Below the pieces are notes generated by a model that made no database searches, was not told the origin of the DNA, and was given only the letters and a program-made list of their open reading frames with translations. A DNA stretch of 64,000 nucleotides from Sphingomonas montanisoli (GTDB taxonomy: Bacteria > Pseudomonadota > Alphaproteobacteria > Sphingomonadales > Sphingomonadaceae), in contig NZ_VTOU01000001.1 of NCBI RefSeq assembly GCF_008274695.1, positions 496,001 to 560,000 of the forward strand, written 5' to 3'. The position numbers and the translations under genes were made by a program. Positions 27,442-35,588 of this stretch are shown piece by piece (the first letter of the stretch is position 1; each line of letters begins with the position of its first letter).

Positions 27442-27798
27442 GCGGGCGCCCTTAGCATGGGAGAAGCGCGCGCCGCAGCGCGAAGTTCGTCATCGGGATT
27501 GCGCCTGGCGCAACCTGATATGAAGCCGGAATCAAAAAGCCGGCTGTCGACGGTGGGGGCCATCGGCAACCGGCTCATTGGCGATGGGGCATATGGATCA
27601 AGCCGTTGGGGGTAGCCCGATCCTGCCTTGCATCGAACCGTCGGCGGTGCAGCACGACGGACGCCGTCTCTCAAGGCGTTTGGGATCGCCAAAACCAGTT
27701 TCTCCCCGTCTCTGTAACCGTTACAAGGCCGGCCTGCGGGCATGGAAGCGGATCGGGGGGACGATTCGGATGCCCCAACGATAGTGATCGGAGAGACG
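27442..27798. other. 357-bp intergenic region between DUF983 and the 27799 gene
   Basis: Divergent intergenic region. It contains a 13-bp operator-like palindrome at 27713-27725 and a Shine-Dalgarno GGAGAG just before 27799. A reading frame runs through on the minus strand, but its Ser/Ala/Arg-rich product looks like an antisense shadow. No RNA gene was recognised. Confidence 0.5.
27713..27725. promoter_or_regulatory. LacI/GntR-type operator-like palindrome TGTAACCGTTACA
   Basis: Perfect 13-bp palindrome around a central C, 73 bp before the ATG at 27799. The word resembles operators of LacI-family sugar regulators in proteobacteria. No regulator of that kind is encoded in this window. Confidence 0.4.
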
Positions 27799-29466
27799 AT
27801 GGCGGGGCCGCGGGAAATTGATCCGATCGAGGCTGCGGCGCTGCGCGACGAGCTCGCGCTGCTGCTCGCATCGCCCGCCTTTTCGCGCGCACCGATCATG
27901 AAAAGGTTGCTCGAATATCTGGTCGCCGAAACATTGGCCGGGCGCGGGGAGCAACTCAAGGCATATTCGGTCGCGGTCGACGGCCTCGGCCGCGCGCCGG
28001 ATTATGACGCGCGCGCAGACAGTTATCCGCGTGTCCAGATAGGCCGTCTCCGCCGCTTGATCATCGAACATTATGCGCAGACCGCGCCTGGCCCAGCCGG
28101 ACGGCTGTCGATTCCACAGGGACGTTACCGCGTCGAACTCGATCGCGGCACCGCGCCGATCGAACCGGAAGCGCCGACCGCGCCGATTCCCGTGGCGCCG
28201 GCGCGCAAGCCCGTTCTCCTCTGGGTCGCGATCGCCGCGGCCTTTTTCATCGTGATCGCGATCACCGCCGTCGTCGCGCTGGTGATCCTGCCGCGACATG
28301 AGGAAGTGACGACCGGCAGCAGCCGCCCGATGCTCGAAATCGCCGCCGCAAATGCCAAGACGCCCGATTCGGACCTGAGCGATCAGGTGCGCGCTGTCCT
28401 TCTGGACGGGTTGCGGCGCAGCGCGGTCTTCGACGTGCGGACCACGCGCAGCGTCCTCCCGCCCGATCCGAAGGCAACCGAAGCACGCTATCGGCTCGCG
28501 GTGGACATACCCCCGGGCGATGCCCCGCGCGTCACGTTGCGGCTGTGGCGGCTCAGCCCCGACCGGCTGCTCTGGTCGGGCAGCTATTCGCTGCCCTCGG
28601 CCGACGTCCGTCAGATCGATATCGTCCAGCGCCTCGGCCCCGCAATCGCGCTGATCAGCCGTGCCGACGGGCTTGTCGCGGCGCAGGAATATGCCAGCGC
28701 CCCGGCCGGTCCCTATCGCTGCATGCTCACCTACCACCGCTATCGCCGCGAGCGCACCGATGCCGATCGCGGCGAACTGGAGCATTGCGTGCCGAAGAGC
28801 ATCGCACAGGCGGACAGTCCGCTGCTGCAGGCGACGGCCTCCTATCTCGCGCTCGATCGCCTGTCCGGATCGCGTGGCGCGTCGCATCGTAAGGCTCTGC
28901 TGATGGAGGCCCAGACCCATGCGCAGCTCGCGACCACGATCGACCCGACCGATCCCTGGGCAGTGAGCGCGCAGGCGCGCGTCGCGAGCGTACAGAAGGC
29001 GTGCCCGCGTGCGATCCGCAACGCGATCGCCTCGGCCGACCTTGCCCCCTATGAACCCGTCGTCCTCGCCGATGCCGGGGTGATTCTGCTCAATTGCCAC
29101 GACGCGCGGGCGGAAAAGCTGATCCGCGACGCGATTACGATCGATGCCGGGCCCGACGGGCGCTTCTATTGGGCGCTGGTGCTGGTGGCGATCGATCGCG
29201 GCGATCGGGCGCTGGCGGCCGAAGCGCTCGACCGCATGACCCCGCCGGTCATCGGGCGGCGGCCGCGTTACCACCTGATCACCGCCGCAGGCTATGCGAT
29301 GCTCGGCGACAATGCCCGCGCCACCGCCGCCTGGGATCAGCTCAAGGCCGCCGATCCGGGCGTCGCCGCGAATCCCGCCCAGTATCTCGAACGCACCGGC
29401 ATCTCGCGCGAAATCGCGGCGCGGGTTATCGCCGATCTGCGCAAGATCGGTCTCGCCAGCGGCTAA
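27799..29466 (+). CDS. single-pass membrane protein with N-terminal regulator-like domain and TPR-like C-terminus
   Basis: A 555-residue protein. Residues about 20-125 (SRAPIMKRLLEYLVAETLAG, LKAYSVAV, RVQIGRLRRLI, IPQGRYRVEL) form a domain found in Acidobacteria and sphingomonads in front of membrane/TPR modules; it may be DNA- or protein-binding. One membrane helix follows near residues 148-175, then a large Ala-rich alpha-helical region that looks like degenerate TPR repeats (about residues 320-550). This architecture resembles membrane-bound one-component regulators of the CadC type, but that is inference. GGAGAG before the ATG decides the start. It ends convergently, overlapping the next gene by 4 bp. 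Confidence 0.65.
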   Translation: MAGPREIDPIEAAALRDELALLLASPAFSRAPIMKRLLEYLVAETLAGRGEQLKAYSVAVDGLGRAPDYDARADSYPRVQIGRLRRLIIEHYAQTAPGPAGRLSIPQGRYRVELDRGTAPIEPEAPTAPIPVAPARKPVLLWVAIAAAFFIVIAITAVVALVILPRHEEVTTGSSRPMLEIAAANAKTPDSDLSDQVRAVLLDGLRRSAVFDVRTTRSVLPPDPKATEARYRLAVDIPPGDAPRVTLRLWRLSPDRLLWSGSYSLPSADVRQIDIVQRLGPAIALISRADGLVAAQEYASAPAGPYRCMLTYHRYRRERTDADRGELEHCVPKSIAQADSPLLQATASYLALDRLSGSRGASHRKALLMEAQTHAQLATTIDPTDPWAVSAQARVASVQKACPRAIRNAIASADLAPYEPVVLADAGVILLNCHDARAEKLIRDAITIDAGPDGRFYWALVLVAIDRGDRALAAEALDRMTPPVIGRRPRYHLITAAGYAMLGDNARATAAWDQLKAADPGVAANPAQYLERTGISREIAARVIADLRKIGLASG

Positions 29467-30746
29467 AGCGCCAAGGCGGCGATCGAGGCGGCCTGCTGCG
29501 CCGCATAGAGCGCGAATTCGTCGATCACCGGGCGACCCAGCGCGGCTTCGAACGCCGCTTTGCTGGATTGGCCCTGATAATGCGCGCGGGCGGCATCGCC
29601 GAGGTTGGACTGGAATATTCCCGCCGCGCTGACCGGCAGAAAATCCTCGTAGATGATCGGGTCGGCCGCGACATGGCCAGCGGAAACCAGGGAATCGAGC
29701 GAGGTGCCTTCGGGCGCTCCTGCCTTTTCCGTCGGCGTGTAGGCAAAATAGGCAAGCCCTTCACGGCGCAGGACATCCCAGTCATCGGGAAGATCGGCAA
29801 AGGCATCGCCACCACGCGCCAGAAGCGCGTCGTAAAGAGCCCGCCCCTTCGGGGTCAGCGCCACCCCACGCTGCTCGATCTCCCCGAACCGCGCGAGATG
29901 ACGGCCGACGACGCCGTCGAAATCGATCGCCTCATCGAGCGCCTTGAAGCTTGTCTGGCGCAACAGCACCGGGCAGCGGCGACGCGGCGGCCCTTCGATG
30001 TTCTCTTTGGGCGCGATCCCGGCGGCGGGCATCGCAGCCTGCGCCGCGTCGATATCGAGCGTGCGCGGGGTCAGGTGATTGATGTGCGGCCCGCGAAAGC
30101 TGACCACGTCGGCGACCAGGCGGTGCGAGGCGAGCAGCTTGGCGTAGGTTTGGGCATCGACCGTCGCCCGGGCATGCCAACGGAAGGTTTCGAGCAGTTC
30201 GACGACGAAGCGGTTCGCATGCGCCTCGTCGAGGCCGCCGTCGCGTTCGGCCTGCTCGATCAACGCAAGCGCATGGGACGTCACGATCTGTCGCCGCGCG
30301 AGGATCGCTGCCGCTTCGGCGCGCAGAGCGTCATCGGCGATCAGTTCGAGCCGCAGCAGCGACGTGAACAGCCGGAACGGATTGCGCGCCAGCGCCGCCG
30401 GATCGACCGGACGGAACGCGGTCGAATGGACCGGCACACCCGCGGGCGCGAGGTCGTAATAGCCCACCGGCTCCATCCCCATGACCGCGAAGGCGCGCGC
30501 GCACAGCCGCAATTCTTCCGCCGTGCCGACCCGGATCGCGCCGTGGCGTTCGCCCGACAGCCGATCGAGCCCCCCTGCCCGCTCCAGGCCCACGGCCAAT
30601 TCCGGATCGCGCGCCAGCACGTCGGCGTTGATCTGTTCGACCAAAGCGACGAGCGCGCCATATTGTGGCACTTCGGCGCGGTACATGTCCGACATCGCCA
30701 GCGCGAAGGCCGCGCGGATGCGATCGGGTTCGACGAACTCGGCCAT
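29463..30746 (-). CDS. DUF1338 / HglS-like 2-oxoadipate dioxygenase/decarboxylase
   Basis: A 427-residue protein of the DUF1338 family (E. coli YdcJ, Pseudomonas HglS), VOC fold. HglS converts 2-oxoadipate to D-2-hydroxyglutarate in D-lysine catabolism using iron. Candidate metal ligands are the histidine in ERHGAIR (residue 68), one in GPHINHLTPR (near 217) and a glutamate in FGEIEQRG (near 287). The substrate here is not certain, since no other lysine-degradation gene is adjacent. It lies 11 bp after murA on the same strand, and its stop overlaps that of the convergent 27799 gene. Confidence 0.85.
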   Translation of the reverse strand: MAEFVEPDRIRAAFALAMSDMYRAEVPQYGALVALVEQINADVLARDPELAVGLERAGGLDRLSGERHGAIRVGTAEELRLCARAFAVMGMEPVGYYDLAPAGVPVHSTAFRPVDPAALARNPFRLFTSLLRLELIADDALRAEAAAILARRQIVTSHALALIEQAERDGGLDEAHANRFVVELLETFRWHARATVDAQTYAKLLASHRLVADVVSFRGPHINHLTPRTLDIDAAQAAMPAAGIAPKENIEGPPRRRCPVLLRQTSFKALDEAIDFDGVVGRHLARFGEIEQRGVALTPKGRALYDALLARGGDAFADLPDDWDVLRREGLAYFAYTPTEKAGAPEGTSLDSLVSAGHVAADPIIYEDFLPVSAAGIFQSNLGDAARAHYQGQSSKAAFEAALGRPVIDEFALYAAQQAASIAALAL

Positions 30747-30757
30747 GTGGCCCGGCG

Positions 30758-32038
30758 TCAGCCGTCGCTCAGGCGCTCGATATCGGCGCCGACCGCAGAC
30801 AGCTTTTCCTCGAGCCGCTCATAACCGCGATCGAGATGATAGACGCGGTGAACCGCAGTCTCGCCCTTCGCCGCCAGCCCCGCGAGAACCAGGCTCATCG
30901 ACGCGCGCAGATCCGTCGCCATCACGTCGGCGCCGACCAGTCCGTCGACACCCTTCACGATCGCGGTGCGGCCGTGCACCTGGATGTCCGCGCCCATTCG
31001 CGCCAGTTCGGGCACGTGCATGTAGCGATTCTCGAAGATCGTCTCGGTCAGCACCGACGTGCCGTCGGCGAGCGCGAGCATCGACATGAACTGCGCCTGC
31101 ATGTCGGTCGGGAAGGCCGGGAACGGCGCGGTGGAAACGTTCGACGGCTTGAGCCGGCCATTCGCGCTGACGCGGATGCCGCCCTCGATCTCGGTCACGT
31201 CGACGCCGGTTACGCGCATCGCGTCGAAGATCGTCGCCATATCGCCCATGCGCGCGCCCATCAGGTCGAGCTCGCCGCCAGTTATCGCCGCGGCACAGGC
31301 ATAGCTGCCCGCCTCGATCCGGTCGGGCATCACCTGATAACGGGCGCCGTTCAGCCTGGGCTTGCCGCGGATGACGAGGCGATCGGTGCCGATGCCGTCG
31401 ATCTCGGCGCCCATCGCGACCAGGCAGTTGGCGAGGTCGACAATCTCAGGCTCGCGCGCGGCATTGTCGAGGACGGTTTCGCCCTTCGCCAGCACCGCTG
31501 CCATCAGGGCATTTTCGGTCGCACCGACCGAAACCACCGGGAACGAATAACGCCCGCCGGTCAGCCCGCCCGGCGCGGTCGCCTTCACATAGCCCGCCGC
31601 CAGTTCGATCTGCGCACCGAGCGCCTCGAGCGCCTTGAGGTGGAGATCGATCGGGCGATTGCCGATCGCACAGCCTCCCGGCAGCGACACCTTCGCCTCG
31701 CCCGCACGCGCCACCAGCGGGCCGAGCACCAGGATCGACGCGCGCATCTTGCGGACGATGTCATAGGGGGCGACGGTCGACGCGAGGCTTTTCGCGTCCA
31801 TCGTCATTTCGCGACCGATCGATCCGTCGGTTCCGCGCTGGACCTTGGTCGACACGCCAAGCTCGTTGAGCAGATGGCCGAAGCTGTCGACGTCGGCGAG
31901 ACGCGGCAAATTGGTGAGGGTCAGCTTCTCGTCAGTGAGAAGCGCGCACGGCAGCAGAGTGAGCGCGGCATTCTTGGCGCCCGAAATCGGTACCTGGCCC
32001 TTGAGCGTGCGGCCCCCGCGAATGATAATACGATCCAT
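30758..32038 (-). CDS. murA: UDP-N-acetylglucosamine 1-carboxyvinyltransferase MurA
   Basis: First committed step of peptidoglycan synthesis: transfers enolpyruvate from PEP to UDP-GlcNAc. 426 residues, normal length. The N-terminus [13 protein letters not shown] binds substrate. The catalytic-loop cysteine is in [13 protein letters not shown] (near residue 122), the cysteine that fosfomycin alkylates, so no resistant Asp variant is present. The ATG at 32038 (MDRIIIRGG) is preferred over a GTG two codons earlier. The gene follows clpS by about 100 bp. Confidence 0.95.
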   Translation of the reverse strand: MDRIIIRGGRTLKGQVPISGAKNAALTLLPCALLTDEKLTLTNLPRLADVDSFGHLLNELGVSTKVQRGTDGSIGREMTMDAKSLASTVAPYDIVRKMRASILVLGPLVARAGEAKVSLPGGCAIGNRPIDLHLKALEALGAQIELAAGYVKATAPGGLTGGRYSFPVVSVGATENALMAAVLAKGETVLDNAAREPEIVDLANCLVAMGAEIDGIGTDRLVIRGKPRLNGARYQVMPDRIEAGSYACAAAITGGELDLMGARMGDMATIFDAMRVTGVDVTEIEGGIRVSANGRLKPSNVSTAPFPAFPTDMQAQFMSMLALADGTSVLTETIFENRYMHVPELARMGADIQVHGRTAIVKGVDGLVGADVMATDLRASMSLVLAGLAAKGETAVHRVYHLDRGYERLEEKLSAVGADIERLSDG

Positions 32039-32106
32039 GGACACGCTTTATCCGAAGCGTGCGGCGGCGCAAGGTGGCGCCGTAACGGACGGCCCCCAAA
32101 AGCCGT

Positions 32107-32131
32107 CGCCCCGGCGGAGACCGGGGTGGCG
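32107..32131. repeat. short palindrome, family A variant
   Basis: Inverted repeat CGCCCCGG / CCGGGGTGGCG around CGGAGA, just past the clpS stop and before murA. Its layout copies the family A element at 8129-8156 with changed arm bases. It may serve as a transcription terminator or attenuator for clpS. Confidence 0.6.
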
Positions 32132-32140
32132 ATCAGGCGT

Positions 32141-32500
32141 TTACGCCTTCTCCATCGTGCACTGGAGCGGGTGCTGGTTCTGCCGGGCAAAGTCCATGAC
32201 CTGGCTGACCTTGGTCTCGGCGACTTCGTAGCTGAACACGCCGCAGATCCCGGCGCCCTTCTGGTGGACGTGCAGCATCACGCGTGTCGCGTCCTCGATG
32301 TTCATGCGGAAGAAGCGCTGGAGGCACAGGACGACAAATTCCATCGGCGTGTAATCGTCGTTCAGCATCAACACCTTGTAAGGTGTCGGCTTCTTCGTTC
32401 GGGTCCGCGTGCGCGTCGCGAGGCCCAGGCCGGTGCCACCGTCCTCGCCATCCTTACGGACGGCCATGACGATATCGCTACGGGTGGAGGGCAGGCTCAT
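32141..32500 (-). CDS. clpS: ATP-dependent Clp protease adaptor ClpS
   Basis: Adaptor that binds N-degron substrates and delivers them to ClpA, about 119 residues. The core has the N-degron pocket motif [15 protein letters not shown], then [16 protein letters not shown] and a C-terminal helix with VSQVMDFA. The N-terminus is uncertain: ATGs at 32527, 32500 and 32467 are all possible and none has a strong Shine-Dalgarno; 32500 was chosen for typical length. clpA is not next to it here. Confidence 0.9.
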   Translation of the reverse strand: MSLPSTRSDIVMAVRKDGEDGGTGLGLATRTRTRTKKPTPYKVLMLNDDYTPMEFVVLCLQRFFRMNIEDATRVMLHVHQKGAGICGVFSYEVAETKVSQVMDFARQNQHPLQCTMEKA

Positions 32501-32601
32501 CGTGGATTCAGACTCGGTTGAAAGCATGGCCCAAGATATGGCACCGCCGGCGCATTCGGCAAGTGTCACGAGCGTGCGCCCGGCATTCGCGACAGCACCA
32601 T

Positions 32602-32644
32602 AACGACGAACCGGTCGCCCCCACGCGGGGAGCGACCGGTCGTT
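32602..32644 (-). terminator. strong GC hairpin after the phasin gene
   Basis: Inverted repeat with arms ACCGGTCGC/GCGACCGGT reinforced by CCCC/GGGG around ACGC (core 32610-32640). It begins 33 bp past the phasin stop on the minus strand. No clear U-tract follows, so it may be a terminator or an mRNA-stabilising 3' structure. Confidence 0.5.
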
Positions 32645-32677
32645 ACGCCAAGATACTGGAAGATCAGGGGCGGCGGA

Positions 32678-33499
32678 TCAGGCCGCGGTCTTGAACTTCT
32701 CGGCAGCGATCGCGTAGCGGCTCGAAAGCGGCTGGAACACGTCGCCGGCCAGCTTCAGCCAGGTCTCGCTGAGCTTCGACATTTCGGCGACGGCGCTGTC
32801 AAACGACGACTTAGCATAATCGCTCTGCAGCTGGAACAGCTCGGTCGGGGTCTTGGCCATCGTCATGCTCTTGACGGTCGCCGACGCGGTTTCGAAGTTC
32901 TTCTTGCCATAGTCGGCCAGTTCCTGGCCGATCGTTTCGGCGCCCTTGGCGGCGGTCTTCGCCGAGCTGACGAGAGCCTCAAGGTTGCCCTTCGAGAATT
33001 CGGTGATTTCCTCGCCGACCTTCGAGCTCTTCTCGAAGGCGGTCTTGGCGCGATCGCTGATTTCGGTGAACATCGTTTTCGCCTTTTCGGTGATGGGAGA
33101 AGTGGAAAGAGTTTCGAACGCAGGCATCCCGGAAGATCCTTTCGACAGAGACTTGGGCGTGGCCACGGGCTTCGCGGCCTTAGGCGCGACAGCCGCCTTG
33201 GCGGCGGGCGCCACCTTGACGGGCGTCGTCTTGACCGGCGCCTTCGTGGCGCTCTTCACGGCCGGCTTGGCCGCCTTTGGCGCAGGAGCGGGAACGGCCG
33301 CGACGACCGGCTTTGCCGGCTCGACAACCTTGGCCGGTTCGACGGTTTTAACCGGTTCGATGGCCTTGATCGGTTCGGCAACTTTGGCCGGCGCGACGGG
33401 GGCAGCCTTCGCCGCCACCGGTGCCGCCTTCGGCTTTTCCGCCGTCACCGGCTTCACGGGCGCCTTAGCACCTGTCGCCGGGGTGTTGTCGTCAGCCAT
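32678..33499 (-). CDS. phasin family protein (PHA granule-associated)
   Basis: A 273-residue protein. The C-terminal half (about residues 135-265) is an amphipathic helical phasin domain (MFTEISDRAKTAFEKSS, LQSDYAKSSFDSAVAEM) that coats polyhydroxyalkanoate granules. Residues about 5-125 are a low-complexity Ala/Lys/Pro/Val tract of PAKVVEPAKP-like repeats, similar to the basic tails of PhaF/histone-like phasins. The start at MADDNTP is supported by AGGTGGG just upstream. The neighbouring PHA synthase gene supports the role. A good promoter and TTGCNNTGCA words lie upstream. Confidence 0.85.
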   Translation of the reverse strand: MADDNTPATGAKAPVKPVTAEKPKAAPVAAKAAPVAPAKVAEPIKAIEPVKTVEPAKVVEPAKPVVAAVPAPAPKAAKPAVKSATKAPVKTTPVKVAPAAKAAVAPKAAKPVATPKSLSKGSSGMPAFETLSTSPITEKAKTMFTEISDRAKTAFEKSSKVGEEITEFSKGNLEALVSSAKTAAKGAETIGQELADYGKKNFETASATVKSMTMAKTPTELFQLQSDYAKSSFDSAVAEMSKLSETWLKLAGDVFQPLSSRYAIAAEKFKTAA

Positions 33500-33518
33500 T
33501 GCCCACCTGCTCCTGATG

Positions 33519-33528
33519 TTGCGATGCA
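33519..33528. promoter_or_regulatory. TTGCGATGCA word, possible PhaR-type site
   Basis: Ten-base word of form TTGCNNTGCA at the downstream edge of the phasin -10 element. The same pattern occurs at 33566-33575 on the other strand. PhaR regulators of PHA genes in alphaproteobacteria bind TGC/GCA-rich dyads; assignment here is inference. Confidence 0.35.
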
Positions 33529-33556
33529 CAATACAGGGAGCGACGAATCAGGTCAA
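33528..33556 (-). promoter_or_regulatory. sigma70-like promoter of the phasin gene
   Basis: On the minus strand: -35 TTGACC (33551-33556), 17-bp spacer, -10 TATTGT (33528-33533), about 29 bp before the phasin ATG. This is the best promoter match seen in the window. Confidence 0.6.
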
Positions 33557-33565
33557 GCCTCATTG

Positions 33566-33575
33566 TGCAGTGCAA
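33566..33575. promoter_or_regulatory. TTGCACTGCA word, possible PhaR-type site
   Basis: Reads TTGCACTGCA on the minus strand, 9 bp upstream of the phasin -35 box. With 33519-33528 it brackets the promoter, a plausible arrangement for a repressor. Confidence 0.35.
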
Positions 33576-33690
33576 CATTGCAGATACACAATAGAGAAAT
33601 TGGCGCTTTTCCGCTGTTTGCCCCACCCCGCCAACGCGCTTGCGATCACGGGGTTCCAGCCTGTGGATAATTTTTTCCGGGACGCTTTTG

Positions 33691-35463
33691 TTACCGCATC
33701 CGCACATAGCGACCGGGCGCATCCTCGATGGCCTTTAGCGGCCCTTTTCCGGGCAAGCGCTTGCCCTTGGCGGGCACCTTGGGGCCCGATCGTTCGGCCA
33801 TCCAGCCTATCCAGTCGCTCCACCAGCTGCCTGGCGTTTCGGCGGCGCCCGCCACGAAGTCGGCGAAGCTGGTCGCGCCTGTATTGGTCCAATATTGATA
33901 CTTTTTCGCCGCCGGCGGATTGACGACGCCCGCGACATGGCCTGACCCGGCAAGGACGAAGCGCCGCTCGCCGGCGAAATGCTCCATGATCCGCCACACG
34001 CTCGGTGCCGGGGCGATATGATCCTCACGCCCCGCCTGGACATAGGCCGGCGTCTTGATGCTGGTCAGGTCGATCGGCACCCCCGCGACGCTCATCGCCC
34101 CCGGCTGCACCATCAGATTATCGCGATAAAGCGCCTGGATATAACCACGGTGCCATTCGCCGGGCAGGTTGGTGGTATCGTTGTTCCAGTGGAGCAGATC
34201 GAATTCGGGATAATCCTCGCCCAGCAGATAGTTCTGGACGACATAATTCCAGATCAGGTCGCGCGCGCGCAGCAGATTGAACGAGGCGGCAAGGAAACGT
34301 CCGTCGAGTACACCCTTGTCGCCGCTCAGCATCGGCAGCATCGCCATCAGCTCGTCGCTCAACAGATGCTTGAGCTCGCCCGCCTCCTCGAAATCGACCT
34401 GCGCGGTGAAGAAGGTCGCGCTGGCGACTTTGCCCGCCTCCCCCTTCGCCGCCAGATAGGCCAACGTCATCGCGAGCACAGTGCCCGCCACGCAATAGCC
34501 GATCGTGTGAACGCTCTCGGCACCCGTCGCCTTGCGAACCGCGTCGATCGCATCGATCTGCCCACCGATCACGTAATCGTCCATGCCGATGTTCGCGATG
34601 CTCTCGTCCGCCGACTTCCACGAGACCAGGAATACGCTGATCCCCTGATCGACCGCCCAGCGGACGAAGCTGTTCCGCTGGTTGAGGTCGAGGATGTAGA
34701 AGCGATTGATCCACGCCGGGAAGATCAGCAGCGGCGTTTCGAACACCACCTCCGTCGTCGGAGCATAGTGGATCAGTTGATAGAGCGGGGTTTCGTGGAT
34801 CACCTTGCCCGGCGTGGCGGCGATGTTGCGTCCAAGTTCGAACGCCCCCTGCCGCACCTGGGTCAGTTGCCCCCGCGTTATGTCGGCCAGCATATGTTCG
34901 AGGCCGCGCAGCAGATTCTGCCCGCGCGTCTCGAAGATCCGCTCCAGAACCTGCGGGTTGGTCAGCGGGAAATTGGCCGGCGACATCGCCTCGGTGATGG
35001 TGCGCATCGCGAAGCGGATCTTGTTGCGCACGTCGGGCTCGACCCCGTCGATCGCGTCGACCGCGCGCATGAAATGCTCGCACAGCAGCAGATAGGCCTG
35101 GCGGATCACATCGAACAAAGGCGTCTGGCGCCATGCCTCGGCGTTGAAGCGCCGATCGCGATCGGCCACCTTCAGCGCTTCGACATCGCCCTTCATCAGC
35201 GCGGTCCACAGGCCCAGCGCGTCGCCAACGGCATCGCTCTGCAGGTCGACCAGCCGGGTCGTGTCGCCCATGATCGCGCCCATATCCGGGAATTGGACGT
35301 CGCCCAGCGGCATCCCGCTCGCATCGGGCATCGCGTGGACCAGATGCTCCATGATCATCTGTTGCGCCTGCCCGACAATGCCGGTCCAGTGCTGGATTTC
35401 GGCCAGCGGCGGCAGTTCGGATGCCGTCGCCTGCTTGCCCCAATCCTCGCCGAGATCACCCAT
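33691..35463 (-). CDS. phaC: class I poly(3-hydroxyalkanoate) synthase PhaC
   Basis: Polymerises 3-hydroxyacyl-CoA into PHA at the granule surface, 590 residues, typical of class I. It has an N-terminal PhaC_N domain and an alpha/beta-hydrolase domain. The lipase-like box GYCVAG holds the catalytic cysteine (near residue 324). The aspartate is in GREDHIAP (near 478) and the histidine in GSGHVAGVV (near 508). The start at 35463 is decided by GGAG six bases upstream; longer frames are not supported. phaA/phaB are not in the window. It is transcribed away from alaC. Confidence 0.94.
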   Translation of the reverse strand: MGDLGEDWGKQATASELPPLAEIQHWTGIVGQAQQMIMEHLVHAMPDASGMPLGDVQFPDMGAIMGDTTRLVDLQSDAVGDALGLWTALMKGDVEALKVADRDRRFNAEAWRQTPLFDVIRQAYLLLCEHFMRAVDAIDGVEPDVRNKIRFAMRTITEAMSPANFPLTNPQVLERIFETRGQNLLRGLEHMLADITRGQLTQVRQGAFELGRNIAATPGKVIHETPLYQLIHYAPTTEVVFETPLLIFPAWINRFYILDLNQRNSFVRWAVDQGISVFLVSWKSADESIANIGMDDYVIGGQIDAIDAVRKATGAESVHTIGYCVAGTVLAMTLAYLAAKGEAGKVASATFFTAQVDFEEAGELKHLLSDELMAMLPMLSGDKGVLDGRFLAASFNLLRARDLIWNYVVQNYLLGEDYPEFDLLHWNNDTTNLPGEWHRGYIQALYRDNLMVQPGAMSVAGVPIDLTSIKTPAYVQAGREDHIAPAPSVWRIMEHFAGERRFVLAGSGHVAGVVNPPAAKKYQYWTNTGATSFADFVAGAAETPGSWWSDWIGWMAERSGPKVPAKGKRLPGKGPLKAIEDAPGRYVRMR

Positions 35464-35588
35464 GCCGTACTCCGCCGATTTTTTCGCGCGAACGCCTGCC
35501 AATTCGGCGCGCCCGCGCGTATAAGCCCGTCCCGGTGACATTGGGCGATCGGCCCGGTGCCGCCAAGGAGCAAACACTAGGAATCGTC

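Noticed and set aside
27438-27959. 173-codon minus-strand frame between DUF983 and the 27799 gene
   Set aside because: Ser/Ala/Arg-rich, overlaps the start of the plus-strand gene, no ribosome-binding site or family pattern.
27721-29274. 517-codon minus-strand frame opposite the 27799 gene
   Set aside because: Composition (Arg/His/Asp-rich) and position mark it as antisense to a gene with a good Shine-Dalgarno and recognisable domain layout.
30665-32521. 618-codon plus-strand frame opposite murA and clpS
   Set aside because: Covers two certain genes on the other strand and has no recognisable motif.
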